Assembly: GCF_014646335.1 (NCBI RefSeq)
Contig: NZ_BMNG01000003.1
Location: forward strand, 124,001 to 188,000
Source of the DNA: Streptomyces lasiicapitis
Lineage (GTDB): Bacteria > Actinomycetota > Actinomycetes > Streptomycetales > Streptomycetaceae
Reading direction: 5' to 3'
Length of the DNA stretch: 64,000 nucleotides
Positions within the stretch are counted from its first letter, which is position 1; every line of letters starts with the position of its first letter. The notes beneath the pieces are model-generated. The model saw nothing but the letters and a program-made list of their open reading frames with translations, ran no database searches and was not told the origin of the DNA. Shown one piece after another: positions 17,004 to 25,787 of this stretch. Made by a program: the position numbers and the translations under genes.

Positions 17004-17909
17004 CTACGTGATCTCCCGTACCGCCGTGACGTCCATCCGCGCCGGTGATGCCAGAGCCGCCCCGCAGCTCTCCGGGCGCGGCGGCAGCGAAGCGCCCTGC
17101 GCGACGGTGACGCGCCAGCGGCGGCCGTCGGTGTGGGCGACCGTCACGTCCCAGCGCGGAGCGGCGCCCGTCGTGTGTACGACGCTGAGCGTGCCCGCGG
17201 CGACCTCCCGCGCGGCCCTGCGCACCGCCAGCTCGGCCGCTTGACCGGGCCGCTCCCAGGCGGAGCTCCCCCGGCACCCTTCGGTGACGACGCGCCCTTC
17301 ACGTACCCCCTGAAGGATCTCCTTCACCGCGTGCGCGGCTGTGCGCCCGTACGCATAGCCGTGCGGCAGGACGAGCAGCGTGGGGGAGAAGCGATGACCA
17401 CCCAGATGAGTGACTTCCCAGACGCCTTCCTCTCCGGAGGCGACGAGTTCACTGGCGAGCGGTCTGCCGAGCAGGGCGCAGCAGCGGTCGCGTTTGCCGT
17501 TGGTGCACACGAGCGCGAGCGGATCCCCGGTGTGCGGGGTGCCGAAGCCGCCGTGGTCGCCCGCGCCGAGCGCCGGGAAGTCCAGGTCCAGCAACTGCCG
17601 TGGATCGTCCACCACATGGGAGCGCAGCCAGGCGTTTCCGGGGACGGTGTGGGCGACGTACACCCGGTGCCGCGCGGGAGTGTGGCAGTCGGCGTGGCGT
17701 CCCGGGCGCCGGATGAGCGCGATCCGTACGCCGGTCGCCTCGACGGCCTGCTCCAAGGCGCGGCCCACGTCCGGGTCCAGATGGCTTGATGTGAGCGCCT
17801 TGGCGCCCCAGGGGCCGGGCTGTTCCAGGAGCAGCCATGTCCTGGCGGTGGCCGCGGTGCCCGCGAGAGGTTCGTTCAGATCCCGCGAGGCGGTCGCGCA
17901 CGTACTCAC
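17004..17909 (-). CDS. Sucrase/ferredoxin-like family protein
   Basis: 301 residues with the family's thioredoxin-like ferredoxin fold signature LVCTNGKRDRCCALLGRPLASEL, which contains the cysteine cluster expected to hold a [2Fe-2S] centre, and later GGHRFSPTLLVLPHG and Y-G-R segments. The founding name comes from a plant sucrose-related protein; no bacterial role is settled. The C-terminal ~90 residues (after AAELAVRRAAREVAAG) look like a separate small domain. It is probably a soluble redox protein. It is followed by the kinase gene after about 140 nt and may be monocistronic. Confidence 0.82.
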   Translation of the reverse strand: MSTCATASRDLNEPLAGTAATARTWLLLEQPGPWGAKALTSSHLDPDVGRALEQAVEATGVRIALIRRPGRHADCHTPARHRVYVAHTVPGNAWLRSHVVDDPRQLLDLDFPALGAGDHGGFGTPHTGDPLALVCTNGKRDRCCALLGRPLASELVASGEEGVWEVTHLGGHRFSPTLLVLPHGYAYGRTAAHAVKEILQGVREGRVVTEGCRGSSAWERPGQAAELAVRRAAREVAAGTLSVVHTTGAAPRWDVTVAHTDGRRWRVTVAQGASLPPRPESCGAALASPARMDVTAVREIT

Positions 17910-17945
17910 GGAGGGGAGCCTAACCTGCCCTCGGCCTGGCCGGTT

Positions 17946-19256
17946 TCATTCTGCGGGCACGTCGTGCCTGCCGGGCGGGGCGGCTGGGTCCGGCAGCGGC
18001 TGGGGCGGCCGCACCCCGGTGTACTGCCCGACGGGGCGCATCCGCATCGGCCGTTCCTCGTACTCCTCCAGGGCGTGTGCGATCCAGCCGGCGGTGCGGG
18101 CCACGGCGAACACCGTTTCGCCCGCCTCCGCGGCCATGCTGGACGAGACGGTGAGGACGGCCAGGGCAAGGTCGACGTTGGCGTGCAGGTCGGTGTGGCG
18201 GGCCGTGGTGGCCACCACGTCGCGGGCCGCCGCCAGCGCCGGGCCTGCCTTGGGCATCGTCTCCAGGAGGCTGAACAGTGCCCGCGCGCGGGGGTCCTCG
18301 CCCGGGTAGACGCGGTGGCCGAGGCCTGGGACGCGGCGGCCCGCGCGCAGTTCGCCCGCGACGACCGGTGCTGCCGTACCGCGGTCCAGGACCTCCAGGA
18401 GCATCCGGTGGGCGAGGCCGCTCGCCGCGCCGTGCAGCGGGCCCTCCAGGACGCCCAGGCCCGCCGAGACGGCCGCGTACGGGTGGGCGCGGGCCGATGC
18501 CGCGACGCGGACCGCCAGCGTGGACGCGGCCAGGTCGTGGTCGACGAGCAGCGCCAGTGCGGTGTCCAGGGCGTGCAGTGATGCCTCGTCGGGCTTACGG
18601 CCGCTCAGGCGCCCCCAGAGGCGCCCGGCGAGGGGGCCTCCGTCCCGGTGGGTCGGCAGCAGGGGCGGGAGTGCCGCCACGAGCGTCGGGATCAGCGAGC
18701 GGGCCGTGCCGATGACGGCTTGCTCGGAGAGGTCGAAGCGGAGCGGGTCCGCGGCCGCCGCGGCGATGGCCGCCACCCGCAGCCGGTCCGTGGGGCCGCT
18801 GTGCTCCGGTAGTGCGCGCACTGCCAGGCGCGCCGCTCCGGCGGGCTCCGGGGGTGGCGTGAAGTGGATGCCGGGTCGCAGGACGCCGGTCCACAGCCAT
18901 TCGGCGACCTCTTCGTAGGAGTGGCGCAGTGCCAGTTCGGCCGCGTCCACGCCCCGGAAGTAGTAGTGATCCTTGTCGATCAGCGTGATGCGCGTGCGTA
19001 CGGAGAGTTCGTTGGCGCCGGTCGCCGGGGTGGGTTCGCGCCTGTTCCTGCGCGCCAGTGCCTGGACCTCCTTGGGGTCGAAGGTGCTGCCGCGTGCTCC
19101 GGGGCCGCGGCGGCTGCTGAGCTGTCCGCGGCTCACGTAGGCGTACACGGTCTCCGGCTTCACGCCGAGTACTTCCGCCGCCTCCTTGGTGCTGAGGCGG
19201 CGGTCTTCACGGCCGGACGCGCCGTGAACCGCTTCTTGATCCGTTCGATCCGTCAT
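17946..19256 (-). CDS. Citrate synthase-like protein with N-terminal helix-turn-helix
   Basis: 436 residues from ATG 19256. Residues ~18-70 form a MerR/excisionase-type DNA-binding domain (RLSTKEAAEVLGVKPETVYAYV, then RGQLSSRRG...FDPKEVQALARR). The rest is a citrate synthase fold with the catalytic pattern kept: His in GPLHGAASG, His in GLGHRVYPGEDPRA and Asp in HANVDLALAV. The combination suggests an enzyme-like protein that binds DNA, perhaps sensing oxaloacetate or acetyl-CoA. An upstream reading-frame extension exists, but it would run through the palindrome and promoter region between this gene and the divergent second citrate synthase, so the shorter start is preferred. No strong Shine-Dalgarno is visible. 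Confidence 0.85.
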   Translation of the reverse strand: MTDRTDQEAVHGASGREDRRLSTKEAAEVLGVKPETVYAYVSRGQLSSRRGPGARGSTFDPKEVQALARRNRREPTPATGANELSVRTRITLIDKDHYYFRGVDAAELALRHSYEEVAEWLWTGVLRPGIHFTPPPEPAGAARLAVRALPEHSGPTDRLRVAAIAAAAADPLRFDLSEQAVIGTARSLIPTLVAALPPLLPTHRDGGPLAGRLWGRLSGRKPDEASLHALDTALALLVDHDLAASTLAVRVAASARAHPYAAVSAGLGVLEGPLHGAASGLAHRMLLEVLDRGTAAPVVAGELRAGRRVPGLGHRVYPGEDPRARALFSLLETMPKAGPALAAARDVVATTARHTDLHANVDLALAVLTVSSSMAAEAGETVFAVARTAGWIAHALEEYEERPMRMRPVGQYTGVRPPQPLPDPAAPPGRHDVPAE

Positions 19257-19296
19257 GGGCGTCACCGTATCCACGTCCTGACATCTGGATGATTGC

Positions 19297-19318
19297 ATTG
19301 ATTCAATCAATATTGACA
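19297..19318. promoter_or_regulatory. Perfect palindrome and TTGACA between divergent citrate synthases
   Basis: ATTGATT-C-AATCAAT (19297-19311) is a perfect palindrome in an AT-rich patch that is rare in this genome. It is followed at once by TTGACA (19313-19318), a consensus -35 for the rightward citrate synthase gene, although no convincing -10 is seen at 17-18 bp. The helix-turn-helix protein encoded to the left is the obvious candidate ligand. Confidence 0.6.
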
Positions 19319-19376
19319 GAGTCTCAGTCAAGCATGGACAGTCGAATCAAGTCCAGGGAGGAAGTCGAGGAACAAC

Positions 19377-20567
19377 ATGCCGATCAATGGCTCCGCCGCC
19401 GTCCCCACCGCTCCCGTCGAGGTCCCACGCGGACTCGCGGGTGTCGTCGTCACCGAGACCCAACTCGGTGACGTCAGGGGGCGCGAAGGCTTCTACCACT
19501 ACCGCCAGTACTCCGCCGTGGAGCTCGCGCAGACCCGCAGCTTCGAGGACGTCTGGCACCTGATGTTCCACGGCGCGCTGCCGGATGCCGCGCAGCGAGC
19601 GGAGTTCGCCGGGCAGACGGCCGCCCTGCGGCACCTGCCGGAGGAGGTGCGTGCGGCGCTGCCAGACATCGCCCGCGCCAGCGTGCTGTCCGGCCCGCTC
19701 GCCGGGCTGCGTTCGGCGCTTTCGCTCTTCGGCGCCGCCAAGGGGTTCCGGCCGGTGTACGACATAGATGGCGAGCGGCGTCGCGCCGACGCGCTCGCCG
19801 CGTCCGCCGTCGTGCCGACGCTGCTCACCGCGCTGTACCGGCTCGGGCAGGGGCTTGAGCCCGTGGAGCCGCGTGACGACCTTCCGTACGCCGCCAACTA
19901 CCTCTACATGCTGACCGGTTCGCAGCCGGGTGCCGAGCGGGCCAGGGCGGTCGAGCAATACTTGATCTCCACCATTGACCACGGCTTCAACGCGTCCACC
20001 TTCACGGCCCGGGTCATCACCTCGACCGGTGCGGATGTTGCCGCCTGTCTCGTGGGTGCGGTGGGTGCGCTGTCCGGGCCCCTGCACGGCGGTGCGCCGA
20101 GCCGGGCCCTCGACACGCTCGACGCCATCGGCACGCCTGACCGTATCGACCCCTGGATCCGTGAACGCGTCCTCGCGGGCGAGCGGATCATGGGCTTCGG
20201 GCACCCCGTGTACCGCACCGAGGACCCGCGCTCGCGCATGCTCCGCGGGATCGCGCAGGGGTTCGGCGGCGAGCTGGTGGAGTTCGCGGTCGAGGTCGAA
20301 CGGCAGGTCGAGTTGATCCTCGCGGAGCTCAAGCCCGGCCGTGAACTCCACACGAACGTGGAGTTCTACGCGGGCGTGGTCATGGAGCTGTGCGGGCTGC
20401 CGCGCGAAATGTTCACGCCGACCTTCGCGTCGGCACGCGTGGTCGGCTGGGGCGCCAACATCCTGGAACAGGCTGAGGACTCGAAGATCATTCGCCCGGC
20501 GGCGCGGTATGTGGGGCCGGTGCCGCCGGTTTCGGTGCCGGTGGCGCCCGAGGGGCCGGCGGCCTGA
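19377..20567 (+). CDS. Citrate synthase 2
   Basis: 396 residues, ATG with GGGAGG (19356) and GAGG nearby. The fold is complete: GLAGVVVTETQLGDVRGREG, YRQYSAVELA, HGFNASTFTARVI, catalytic His in SGPLHGGAPSRAL and in GFGHPVYRTEDPRSR, and the C-terminal KIIRPAARYVGP. It should condense acetyl-CoA or a similar acyl-CoA with oxaloacetate. The third catalytic residue, normally Asp in a NVD motif, is Glu here (HTNVEFYAG). Whether it makes citrate, methylcitrate or is weakened is open. It is divergent from the DNA-binding homologue and ends in a 12-bp hairpin. Confidence 0.9.
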   Translation: MPINGSAAVPTAPVEVPRGLAGVVVTETQLGDVRGREGFYHYRQYSAVELAQTRSFEDVWHLMFHGALPDAAQRAEFAGQTAALRHLPEEVRAALPDIARASVLSGPLAGLRSALSLFGAAKGFRPVYDIDGERRRADALAASAVVPTLLTALYRLGQGLEPVEPRDDLPYAANYLYMLTGSQPGAERARAVEQYLISTIDHGFNASTFTARVITSTGADVAACLVGAVGALSGPLHGGAPSRALDTLDAIGTPDRIDPWIRERVLAGERIMGFGHPVYRTEDPRSRMLRGIAQGFGGELVEFAVEVERQVELILAELKPGRELHTNVEFYAGVVMELCGLPREMFTPTFASARVVGWGANILEQAEDSKIIRPAARYVGPVPPVSVPVAPEGPAA

Positions 20568-20593
20568 GGCGCGGAACCTACGGGTTGAAATGA

Positions 20594-20620
20594 CTGTGAG
20601 GCCCGGCTCGGGCCTCACAG
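20594..20620 (+). terminator. Citrate synthase 2 terminator
   Basis: CTGTGAGGCCCG (20594-20605) and CGGGCCTCACAG (20609-20620) form a perfect 12-bp stem with a 3-base loop, 26 nt after the stop. Confidence 0.88.
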
Positions 20621-20696
20621 GAAACTACGTCGGTCGGGCGGACGAAGAGGTTCGCCCTCCGGAGCGGTGAGCGCCGTCGTCACTCCGCGCCGCGGA

Positions 20697-20933
20697 TCAA
20701 CTGTTCGGGATGTCGGCTTTCGCGCGGACGAGCGTCTCGCGGCTGACGATCACGATGCGCTCGTGGTCGGCGCGTGCTGCGTCAGGGGGAAGTTCACCGT
20801 CGAGCGCCGCTGTCGCTTCGGTTCCGATGACCGCGAAGTCACCGTTGCTGAGCTCGAAAATATCCGGACAGGTATCGCCGGCGAGACTGCCGCGTTCCCG
20901 CGGTGACGCACCGATGCGGCGCACGATCTTCAT
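20697..20933 (-). CDS. Small conserved actinobacterial protein of unknown function
   Basis: 78 residues, ATG 20933 with AAGGAC about 9-10 nt upstream; the longer upstream frame has no support. The protein starts MKIVRRIGASPRE and contains CPDIFELSNGDFAVIGTEATA and DHERIVIVSRETLVRAKAD. I have seen similar short acidic proteins beside DUF6082 and helix-turn-helix genes in Streptomyces, but I cannot name a function. A hairpin followed by a T-run lies 30-65 nt upstream of the start on this strand, so its expression may be controlled by premature termination or be separate from the gene above. Confidence 0.7.
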   Translation of the reverse strand: MKIVRRIGASPRERGSLAGDTCPDIFELSNGDFAVIGTEATAALDGELPPDAARADHERIVIVSRETLVRAKADIPNS

Positions 20934-20963
20934 AAATCCCGGTCCTTGAGGAGTTGACGGCCA

Positions 20964-20999
20964 TGAAAAAAGTGGACGGTCGGCTGTGTGCCGACCGTC
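20964..20999 (-). terminator. Intrinsic terminator / possible attenuator
   Basis: Read on the minus strand, GACGGTCGGC and GCCGACCGTC (20990-20999 and 20975-20984) form a 10-bp stem with a 5-base loop, followed after CAC by TTTTTT (20965-20970). It lies after the DUF6082 gene and only about 32 nt before the start codon of the 78-residue gene. Confidence 0.75.
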
Positions 21000-21165
21000 A
21001 TTCCAGAGGTGTAGAAGGGTGTGGAAGGGGAAGGCTAGCGTCTCCCCCGGGGTTTCCTGCTTCGGTTCCGCATCGGCGCGCCGAATACTTGACCGAACGC
21101 TTGGCTGACTTGACGTGGCGGCTGTGCGGCGGACGGGCCGTGACCACCGACAGGTCCAAGCGGCT

Positions 21166-21738
21166 CTACGCGGACGCTGGTCCCTCCGAAACTTCAGGCG
21201 GAGGCTCACCCACCACCCAGTACTCGTCCGAGTCGGCCTCGTCCAGGTCGCGGATGATGATGTCCGTCATCCGGCCCACCCGGGCCTCGTCCGACGCGTC
21301 CTTGAGGCTGGCTCGCTGATGGCGCGTCGCGTGCCAGTACAGGCGGAAGACCGGGTTCGTGCAGATCCAGCGCAGGTGGCCGTGGAGTTCCTCCCATGTG
21401 ACGACACCGGCGCGATAGGCCAATAGCGCGTTCGTGTAGAGCGCGTTGGCGAACAGGAACTGGCGGCGCTGAGTGGGCGACTCGGCTTCCGCGATGCTGT
21501 AGACCGCCGCGAGATCGGGGTCCTCGATCGCCTTGCGGAGGAGATAGAGCTGGAGTTCCTGCTGCTCCGCCATCATGGCGCGGCGCCATTCCGCGCGTTC
21601 CGCGCGGTCCATCTCGGCGCGGAGCTGGGTGTATTTGCGCTGTTGGGCGGCCAGGAGGACGAGACACCCGACGGCCAGGGTGAGGCGCACCCCGGCCGTG
21701 GAGCGGAGCTCCCCGAGCCATAGTTTCTGTGTGGCCAT
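21166..21738 (-). CDS. DUF6082 family membrane-anchored protein
   Basis: 190 residues from ATG 21738, preceded by GGGGGTTGAC. One hydrophobic segment near the N-terminus (STAGVRLTLAVGCLVLLAAQ) is followed by a charged helix (LRAEMDRAERAEWRRAMMAEQQELQLYLLRKAI) and the DUF6082 core with QRRQFLFANALYTNALLAYRAGVVTWEELHGHLRW and NPVFRLYW. The C-terminal is acidic. DUF6082 proteins are abundant in Streptomyces, often beside XRE-type regulators, without known function. Here the neighbour downstream is the 78-residue protein. Confidence 0.8.
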   Translation of the reverse strand: MATQKLWLGELRSTAGVRLTLAVGCLVLLAAQQRKYTQLRAEMDRAERAEWRRAMMAEQQELQLYLLRKAIEDPDLAAVYSIAEAESPTQRRQFLFANALYTNALLAYRAGVVTWEELHGHLRWICTNPVFRLYWHATRHQRASLKDASDEARVGRMTDIIIRDLDEADSDEYWVVGEPPPEVSEGPASA

Positions 21739-22082
21739 GTCAACCCCCGAATCAGGCGACCGTCCGCCGGTCGTCGGGTGCGGGGCGACAGGGTGCGGAC
21801 CGGCGAGCGATGGGCGGCGCTTGCCGTCTCCCAGGGTGCCGAGCGGCTCTGATCGGGCGGGAGGCGGAGAGGAGGGCGCACGGAGGGAGGGCTGGGTCCA
21901 TTCCATGCGCCGTGCCCATTGTTTGCCCCGCGAGCGCCGCTGCAATCGTTCACGTACCGGCGCGTCTACGTGCGCATATCCTGGAGAGGTCTTCAATCGT
22001 CGTGCACCGCCGTCGCCCGCGATGTGTACGCGTCTTGAGCGACTTGATCCAGCTTGATGTGAGTTGACGCGAGGGGCCGCAC
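21739..22082. promoter_or_regulatory. Divergent intergenic region DUF6082/CobW-like
   Basis: 344 bases between divergent genes. Frames here look like non-coding Arg/Pro/Gly runs. I found no Zur-type palindrome (TGRWARYSATTWYCA-like) and no clear -35/-10 pair; a Shine-Dalgarno-like GGAG at about 21983 is too far from the GTG 22083 to matter. Confidence 0.35.
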
Positions 22083-23333
22083 GTGCGTGAGCAGCAGATT
22101 CCGGTTGTCGTACTCACCGGGTTTCTCGGCTCCGGGAAGACGACACTCCTGAACCATGTGCTGCACCGCAGCGGCGGCAGCCGGATCGGTGCGATCGTCA
22201 ACGACTTCGGGTCCATCGAGATCGACGCGATGGCCGTCGCCGGCGCGCTCGGCGACTCCACCGTCTCGCTCGGCAACGGCTGCCTCTGCTGCGCCGTGGA
22301 CGCCAGTGAGCTCGACGAGTACCTGGAACGGCTTGCCCGCCCGTCCACCCGTATCGACGTCATCGTCATCGAGGCCAGCGGGCTCGCCGAGCCGCAGGAG
22401 CTCATGCGGATGGTGCTCGCCAGCGAGAACCCGCACATCGTGTACGGCGGCCTCGTGGAGGTCGTCGACGCCGCCGAGTTCGACGCGACCCGGCAGCGGC
22501 ACCCGGAGGTCGACCGGCATCTGGGCATCGCCGACCTGGTCGTCGTCAACAAGGCCGACCGGGTGAGCGAAGCCGAGCGGGAGCGGATCCTCGCCGAGGT
22601 CCACCGCCTCACCGACCGCGCGGCCGTCGTCCCCGCCTCGTACGGACGTGTCGACGTGGAGCTGCTGCTCGACCGCAAACCCGTGGCGCAGCGAGTGGGG
22701 CAGCTTTCCTTCGACGATCTGCACGACCACGACCATGACCTTGACCACGACCGCGATCACCACCATGACGCGGAAGGTGTCGGGGATGCCGACCGTCACG
22801 GCAGCCATGACGGCTCCTGCGGCTGCGACGACCCCGGCCACATCCACCTGCACTCCGCCTACGAAAGCCTCGCCTTCACCTCCGACGCGCCCCTCAACCC
22901 GCGCCGGCTGATCGCCTTCCTCGACAGCAGGCCCGAAGGGCTGTACCGCATCAAGGGGTACGTCGACTTCGGCGCCGCCGACGCCCGCAACCGGTACGCC
23001 GTGCACTCCGTGGGGCGGTTCCTGCGCTTCTACCCCGAGCCGTGGGAGCCCGGTGAGAAGCGGCTCACCCAGCTCGTCCTCATCGGGTCGGGGATAGACG
23101 TCGCCGCCCTGGACGAGCAGCTGACGATGTGCCGGGAGAACGACGAGGACGCCCCGCACACCGACGAGTTCGGCATGTGGGGCGTCCTGCGCTACGTGCA
23201 GGAGCCGGAGGCGGGCTCAGGGCCAGAGGCGGCCTCCGAGCCCGGTCTGGACGAGCCCGGTCTGGACGAGCTCGGTCCGGACGAGCTCGGCTCCGACGAG
23301 GCTGCTCCTGACGATCCTGCGTCGGACGACTGA
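22083..23333 (+). CDS. CobW/ZNG1-type metallochaperone GTPase
   Basis: 416 residues. The P-loop GFLGSGKTT (13-21), the metal-binding CLCC (67-70, in GNGCLCCAV), the EASGLAEPQELM switch and the NKADRV guanine-specificity motif define a COG0523 GTPase. A His/Asp-rich loop (~212-250, DHDHDLDHDRDHHHD) followed by CGC gives extra metal sites. The CobW C-terminal domain follows (RIKGYVDFGAAD ... FYPEPWEPGEKRLTQLVLIG). An acidic tail with repeated PGLDE/LGPDE units ends the protein. These proteins deliver Zn or other metals to client enzymes. No Zur box is visible upstream, so zinc control is not supported by the sequence. Its stop codon abuts that of parC. Confidence 0.88.
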   Translation: MREQQIPVVVLTGFLGSGKTTLLNHVLHRSGGSRIGAIVNDFGSIEIDAMAVAGALGDSTVSLGNGCLCCAVDASELDEYLERLARPSTRIDVIVIEASGLAEPQELMRMVLASENPHIVYGGLVEVVDAAEFDATRQRHPEVDRHLGIADLVVVNKADRVSEAERERILAEVHRLTDRAAVVPASYGRVDVELLLDRKPVAQRVGQLSFDDLHDHDHDLDHDRDHHHDAEGVGDADRHGSHDGSCGCDDPGHIHLHSAYESLAFTSDAPLNPRRLIAFLDSRPEGLYRIKGYVDFGAADARNRYAVHSVGRFLRFYPEPWEPGEKRLTQLVLIGSGIDVAALDEQLTMCRENDEDAPHTDEFGMWGVLRYVQEPEAGSGPEAASEPGLDEPGLDELGPDELGSDEAAPDDPASDD

Positions 23334-25787
23334 CTACACCGGCCCCGCCACCGCCCCCACAGGCTTCGCCAGCGACACCCCGGAGCCGTCCCGGCGCGGG
23401 TCGGGCTCGGGCAGCTCGGCCGGCAGGCCGTTGCGCTGTGCCGCGCGCGGCGGCGTCGGGCCCGCCCAGGCGAAGCTCAGGCAGTCCTCGCCCTTCAGGA
23501 GCCGCTGGCAGCGCACGCCGCCCGTGGCGCGCCCCTTGCGCGGATACTGGTCGAACGGCGTGACCTTGGCCGTCGTGTGCACCGAGTCGTCGAGTGTGCC
23601 GCGCGAGCCCGCGACCGTGAACACCACGGCGTCCACCGCCGGGTCCACCGCCGTGAAGGAGATGACCTTCACACCGTCGGCGAGCTTGATGCCCGCCATG
23701 CCGCCCGCCGGACGCCCCTGCGGGCGGACCTGCCCCGCCGGATAGCGCAGCAGTTGCGCGTCGTCGGTGATGAAGACCAGGTCCTCCTCACCCGTACGCA
23801 GCTCGGCCGCGCCGACGATGCGGTCGCCGTCCTTGAGGGTGATGACTTCCAGCTCGTCCTTGTTCGTGGGGTAGTCGGGAACCACGCGCTTGACTACGCC
23901 CTGCTCGGTGCCGAGCGCCAGGCCGGGCGACGATTCGTCGAGCGTCATCAGGCAGATCAGCTTCTCGTCCGCCTCCAGGGAGAGCAGTTCGGACACCGGG
24001 GCGCCTCCGGAGAGGTTGGGCGCCGACGCCGTGTCCGGGAGCTGCGGCAGGTCCACCACGGCGAGCCGCAGCAGCCGGCCCTCCGACGTCACGGCGCCCA
24101 CCTCGCCGCGCGCCGTCGCGGGCACCGCGGAGACGATCACGTCGTGCTTCACGCGCTTGCCGTCGCTCTCGCCGAACGGCTCCCCGTTGGCCGTACGCGC
24201 CAGCAGGCCCGTCGACGACAGGAGCACCCGGCACGGGTCGTCCGCGACCTGCAGCGGCACCGCGGCGGCGGGCGCGCCGCCCGACTCCAGGAGCACCGTG
24301 CGCCGGTCCGTGGCGAACTTCTTGGCCACGGCGGCCAGTTCGGAGGAGACCAGCTTGCGCAGCTCCGCGTCGGACTCCAGGATCCGCGTCAGCTCCTCGA
24401 TCTCCGCCTTCAGCTTGTCGCGCTCGGACTCCAGCTCGATGCGGTCGTACTTGGTGAGGCGGCGCAGCGGCGTGTCCAGGATGTACTGCGTCTGGATCTC
24501 GCTCAGCGAGAAGCGCTCCATCAGGCGCTCCTTGGCCTGCGCGGAGTTGTCGCTGGAGCGGATGAGGCGGATGACCTCGTCGATGTCCAGGAGGGCGACG
24601 AGCAGGCCCTCCACCAGGTGCAGCCGGTCGCGCTTCTTGCCGCGGCGGAACTCGCTGCGCCGCCGCACCACGTTGAAGCGGTGGTCGAGATAGACCTCGA
24701 GGAGCTCCTTGAGGCCGAGCGTCAAGGGCTGGCCGTCCACCAGCGCGACGTTGTTGATGCCGAAGGACTCCTCCATCGGCGTCAGCTTGAAGAGCTGCTC
24801 CAGGACGGCCTCCGGGACGAAGCCGTTCTTGATCTCGATGACCAGACGCAGGCCGTGCGCGCGGTCCGTGAGGTCCTTGACGTCGGCGATGCCCTGGAGC
24901 TTCTTCGCGCCGACCAGGTCCTTGATCTTGGAGATGACCTTCTCGGGGCCGACGGTGAAGGGCAGTTCGGTGACGACCAGGCCCTTGCGGCGCGGGGTCA
25001 CCGACTCCACGGAGACCGTGGCGCGGATCTTGAAGGTGCCGCGCCCCGTCTCGTACGCGTCCTTGATGCCGGACAGGCCCACGATCCGGCCGCCCGTGGG
25101 CAGGTCCGGACCCGGGATGAAGCGCATCAGCGTCTCGAGGTCGGCGCCCGGGTGCTTGATCAGGTGCCGGGCGGCGGCGATGACCTCGCCGAGGTTGTGC
25201 GGGGCCATGTTCGTGGCCATGCCGACGGCGATGCCGGAGGAGCCGTTCACCAGAAGGTTCGGATACGCCGCCGGGAGGGCGACGGGCTCTCTCTCCTGGC
25301 CGTCGTAGTTCGGCTCGAAGTCGACCGTGTTCTCGTCGATCGACTCCGTCATCAAGGAGGTCGCGTCCGCCATGCGGCACTCGGTGTACCGCATCGCGGC
25401 CGGCGGGTCGTCGTTGCCCAGGGAGCCGAAGTTGCCGTGGCCGTCGACCAGGGGGAGGCGCATCGAGAAGGGCTGCGCCATGCGCACCAGGGCGTCATAG
25501 ATCGACGCGTCGCCGTGGGGGTGCAGCTTTCCCATCACTTCGCCGACGACGCGCGCACACTTCACGTATCCGCGCTCGGGGCGCAGGCCCATCTCGTTCA
25601 TCTGATAGACGATGCGGCGGTGCACCGGCTTCAGACCGTCCCGGGCGTCGGGCAGGGCGCGGGAGTAGATGACCGAATAGGCGTACTCGAGGAAGGAGCC
25701 CTGCATCTCGTCGACGACGTCGATGTCGAGGATCTTCTCCTCGAACGCGTCGTCGGGCGGCGGGGTCTTCGTGCTGCGGCGGGCCAT
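23334..25787 (-). CDS. parC: DNA topoisomerase IV subunit A (ParC / GyrA-like)
   Basis: 817 residues from ATG 25787 ([13 protein letters not shown]); the open frame extends further but the family starts here. The winged-helix and tower domains are complete, with the catalytic Tyr134 in [10 protein letters not shown]. The quinolone region reads [17 protein letters not shown], with Ala94 where E. coli GyrA has Ser83 and Asp98 at the position of Asp87. The C-terminal beta-propeller has weak repeats and lacks a clear GyrA-box (QRRGGKG), which fits ParC rather than GyrA. It pairs with ParE at 7580 to resolve linked chromosomes. It converges with the CobW-like gene with no spacer. Confidence 0.92.
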   Translation of the reverse strand: MARRSTKTPPPDDAFEEKILDIDVVDEMQGSFLEYAYSVIYSRALPDARDGLKPVHRRIVYQMNEMGLRPERGYVKCARVVGEVMGKLHPHGDASIYDALVRMAQPFSMRLPLVDGHGNFGSLGNDDPPAAMRYTECRMADATSLMTESIDENTVDFEPNYDGQEREPVALPAAYPNLLVNGSSGIAVGMATNMAPHNLGEVIAAARHLIKHPGADLETLMRFIPGPDLPTGGRIVGLSGIKDAYETGRGTFKIRATVSVESVTPRRKGLVVTELPFTVGPEKVISKIKDLVGAKKLQGIADVKDLTDRAHGLRLVIEIKNGFVPEAVLEQLFKLTPMEESFGINNVALVDGQPLTLGLKELLEVYLDHRFNVVRRRSEFRRGKKRDRLHLVEGLLVALLDIDEVIRLIRSSDNSAQAKERLMERFSLSEIQTQYILDTPLRRLTKYDRIELESERDKLKAEIEELTRILESDAELRKLVSSELAAVAKKFATDRRTVLLESGGAPAAAVPLQVADDPCRVLLSSTGLLARTANGEPFGESDGKRVKHDVIVSAVPATARGEVGAVTSEGRLLRLAVVDLPQLPDTASAPNLSGGAPVSELLSLEADEKLICLMTLDESSPGLALGTEQGVVKRVVPDYPTNKDELEVITLKDGDRIVGAAELRTGEEDLVFITDDAQLLRYPAGQVRPQGRPAGGMAGIKLADGVKVISFTAVDPAVDAVVFTVAGSRGTLDDSVHTTAKVTPFDQYPRKGRATGGVRCQRLLKGEDCLSFAWAGPTPPRAAQRNGLPAELPEPDPRRDGSGVSLAKPVGAVAGPV

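Noticed and set aside
20954..21319. Plus-strand frame with GAGGAG and ATG at 20963
   Set aside because: It overlaps the DUF6082 gene on the other strand, has no recognisable domain, and its AAAAAA is the T-run of the minus-strand terminator.
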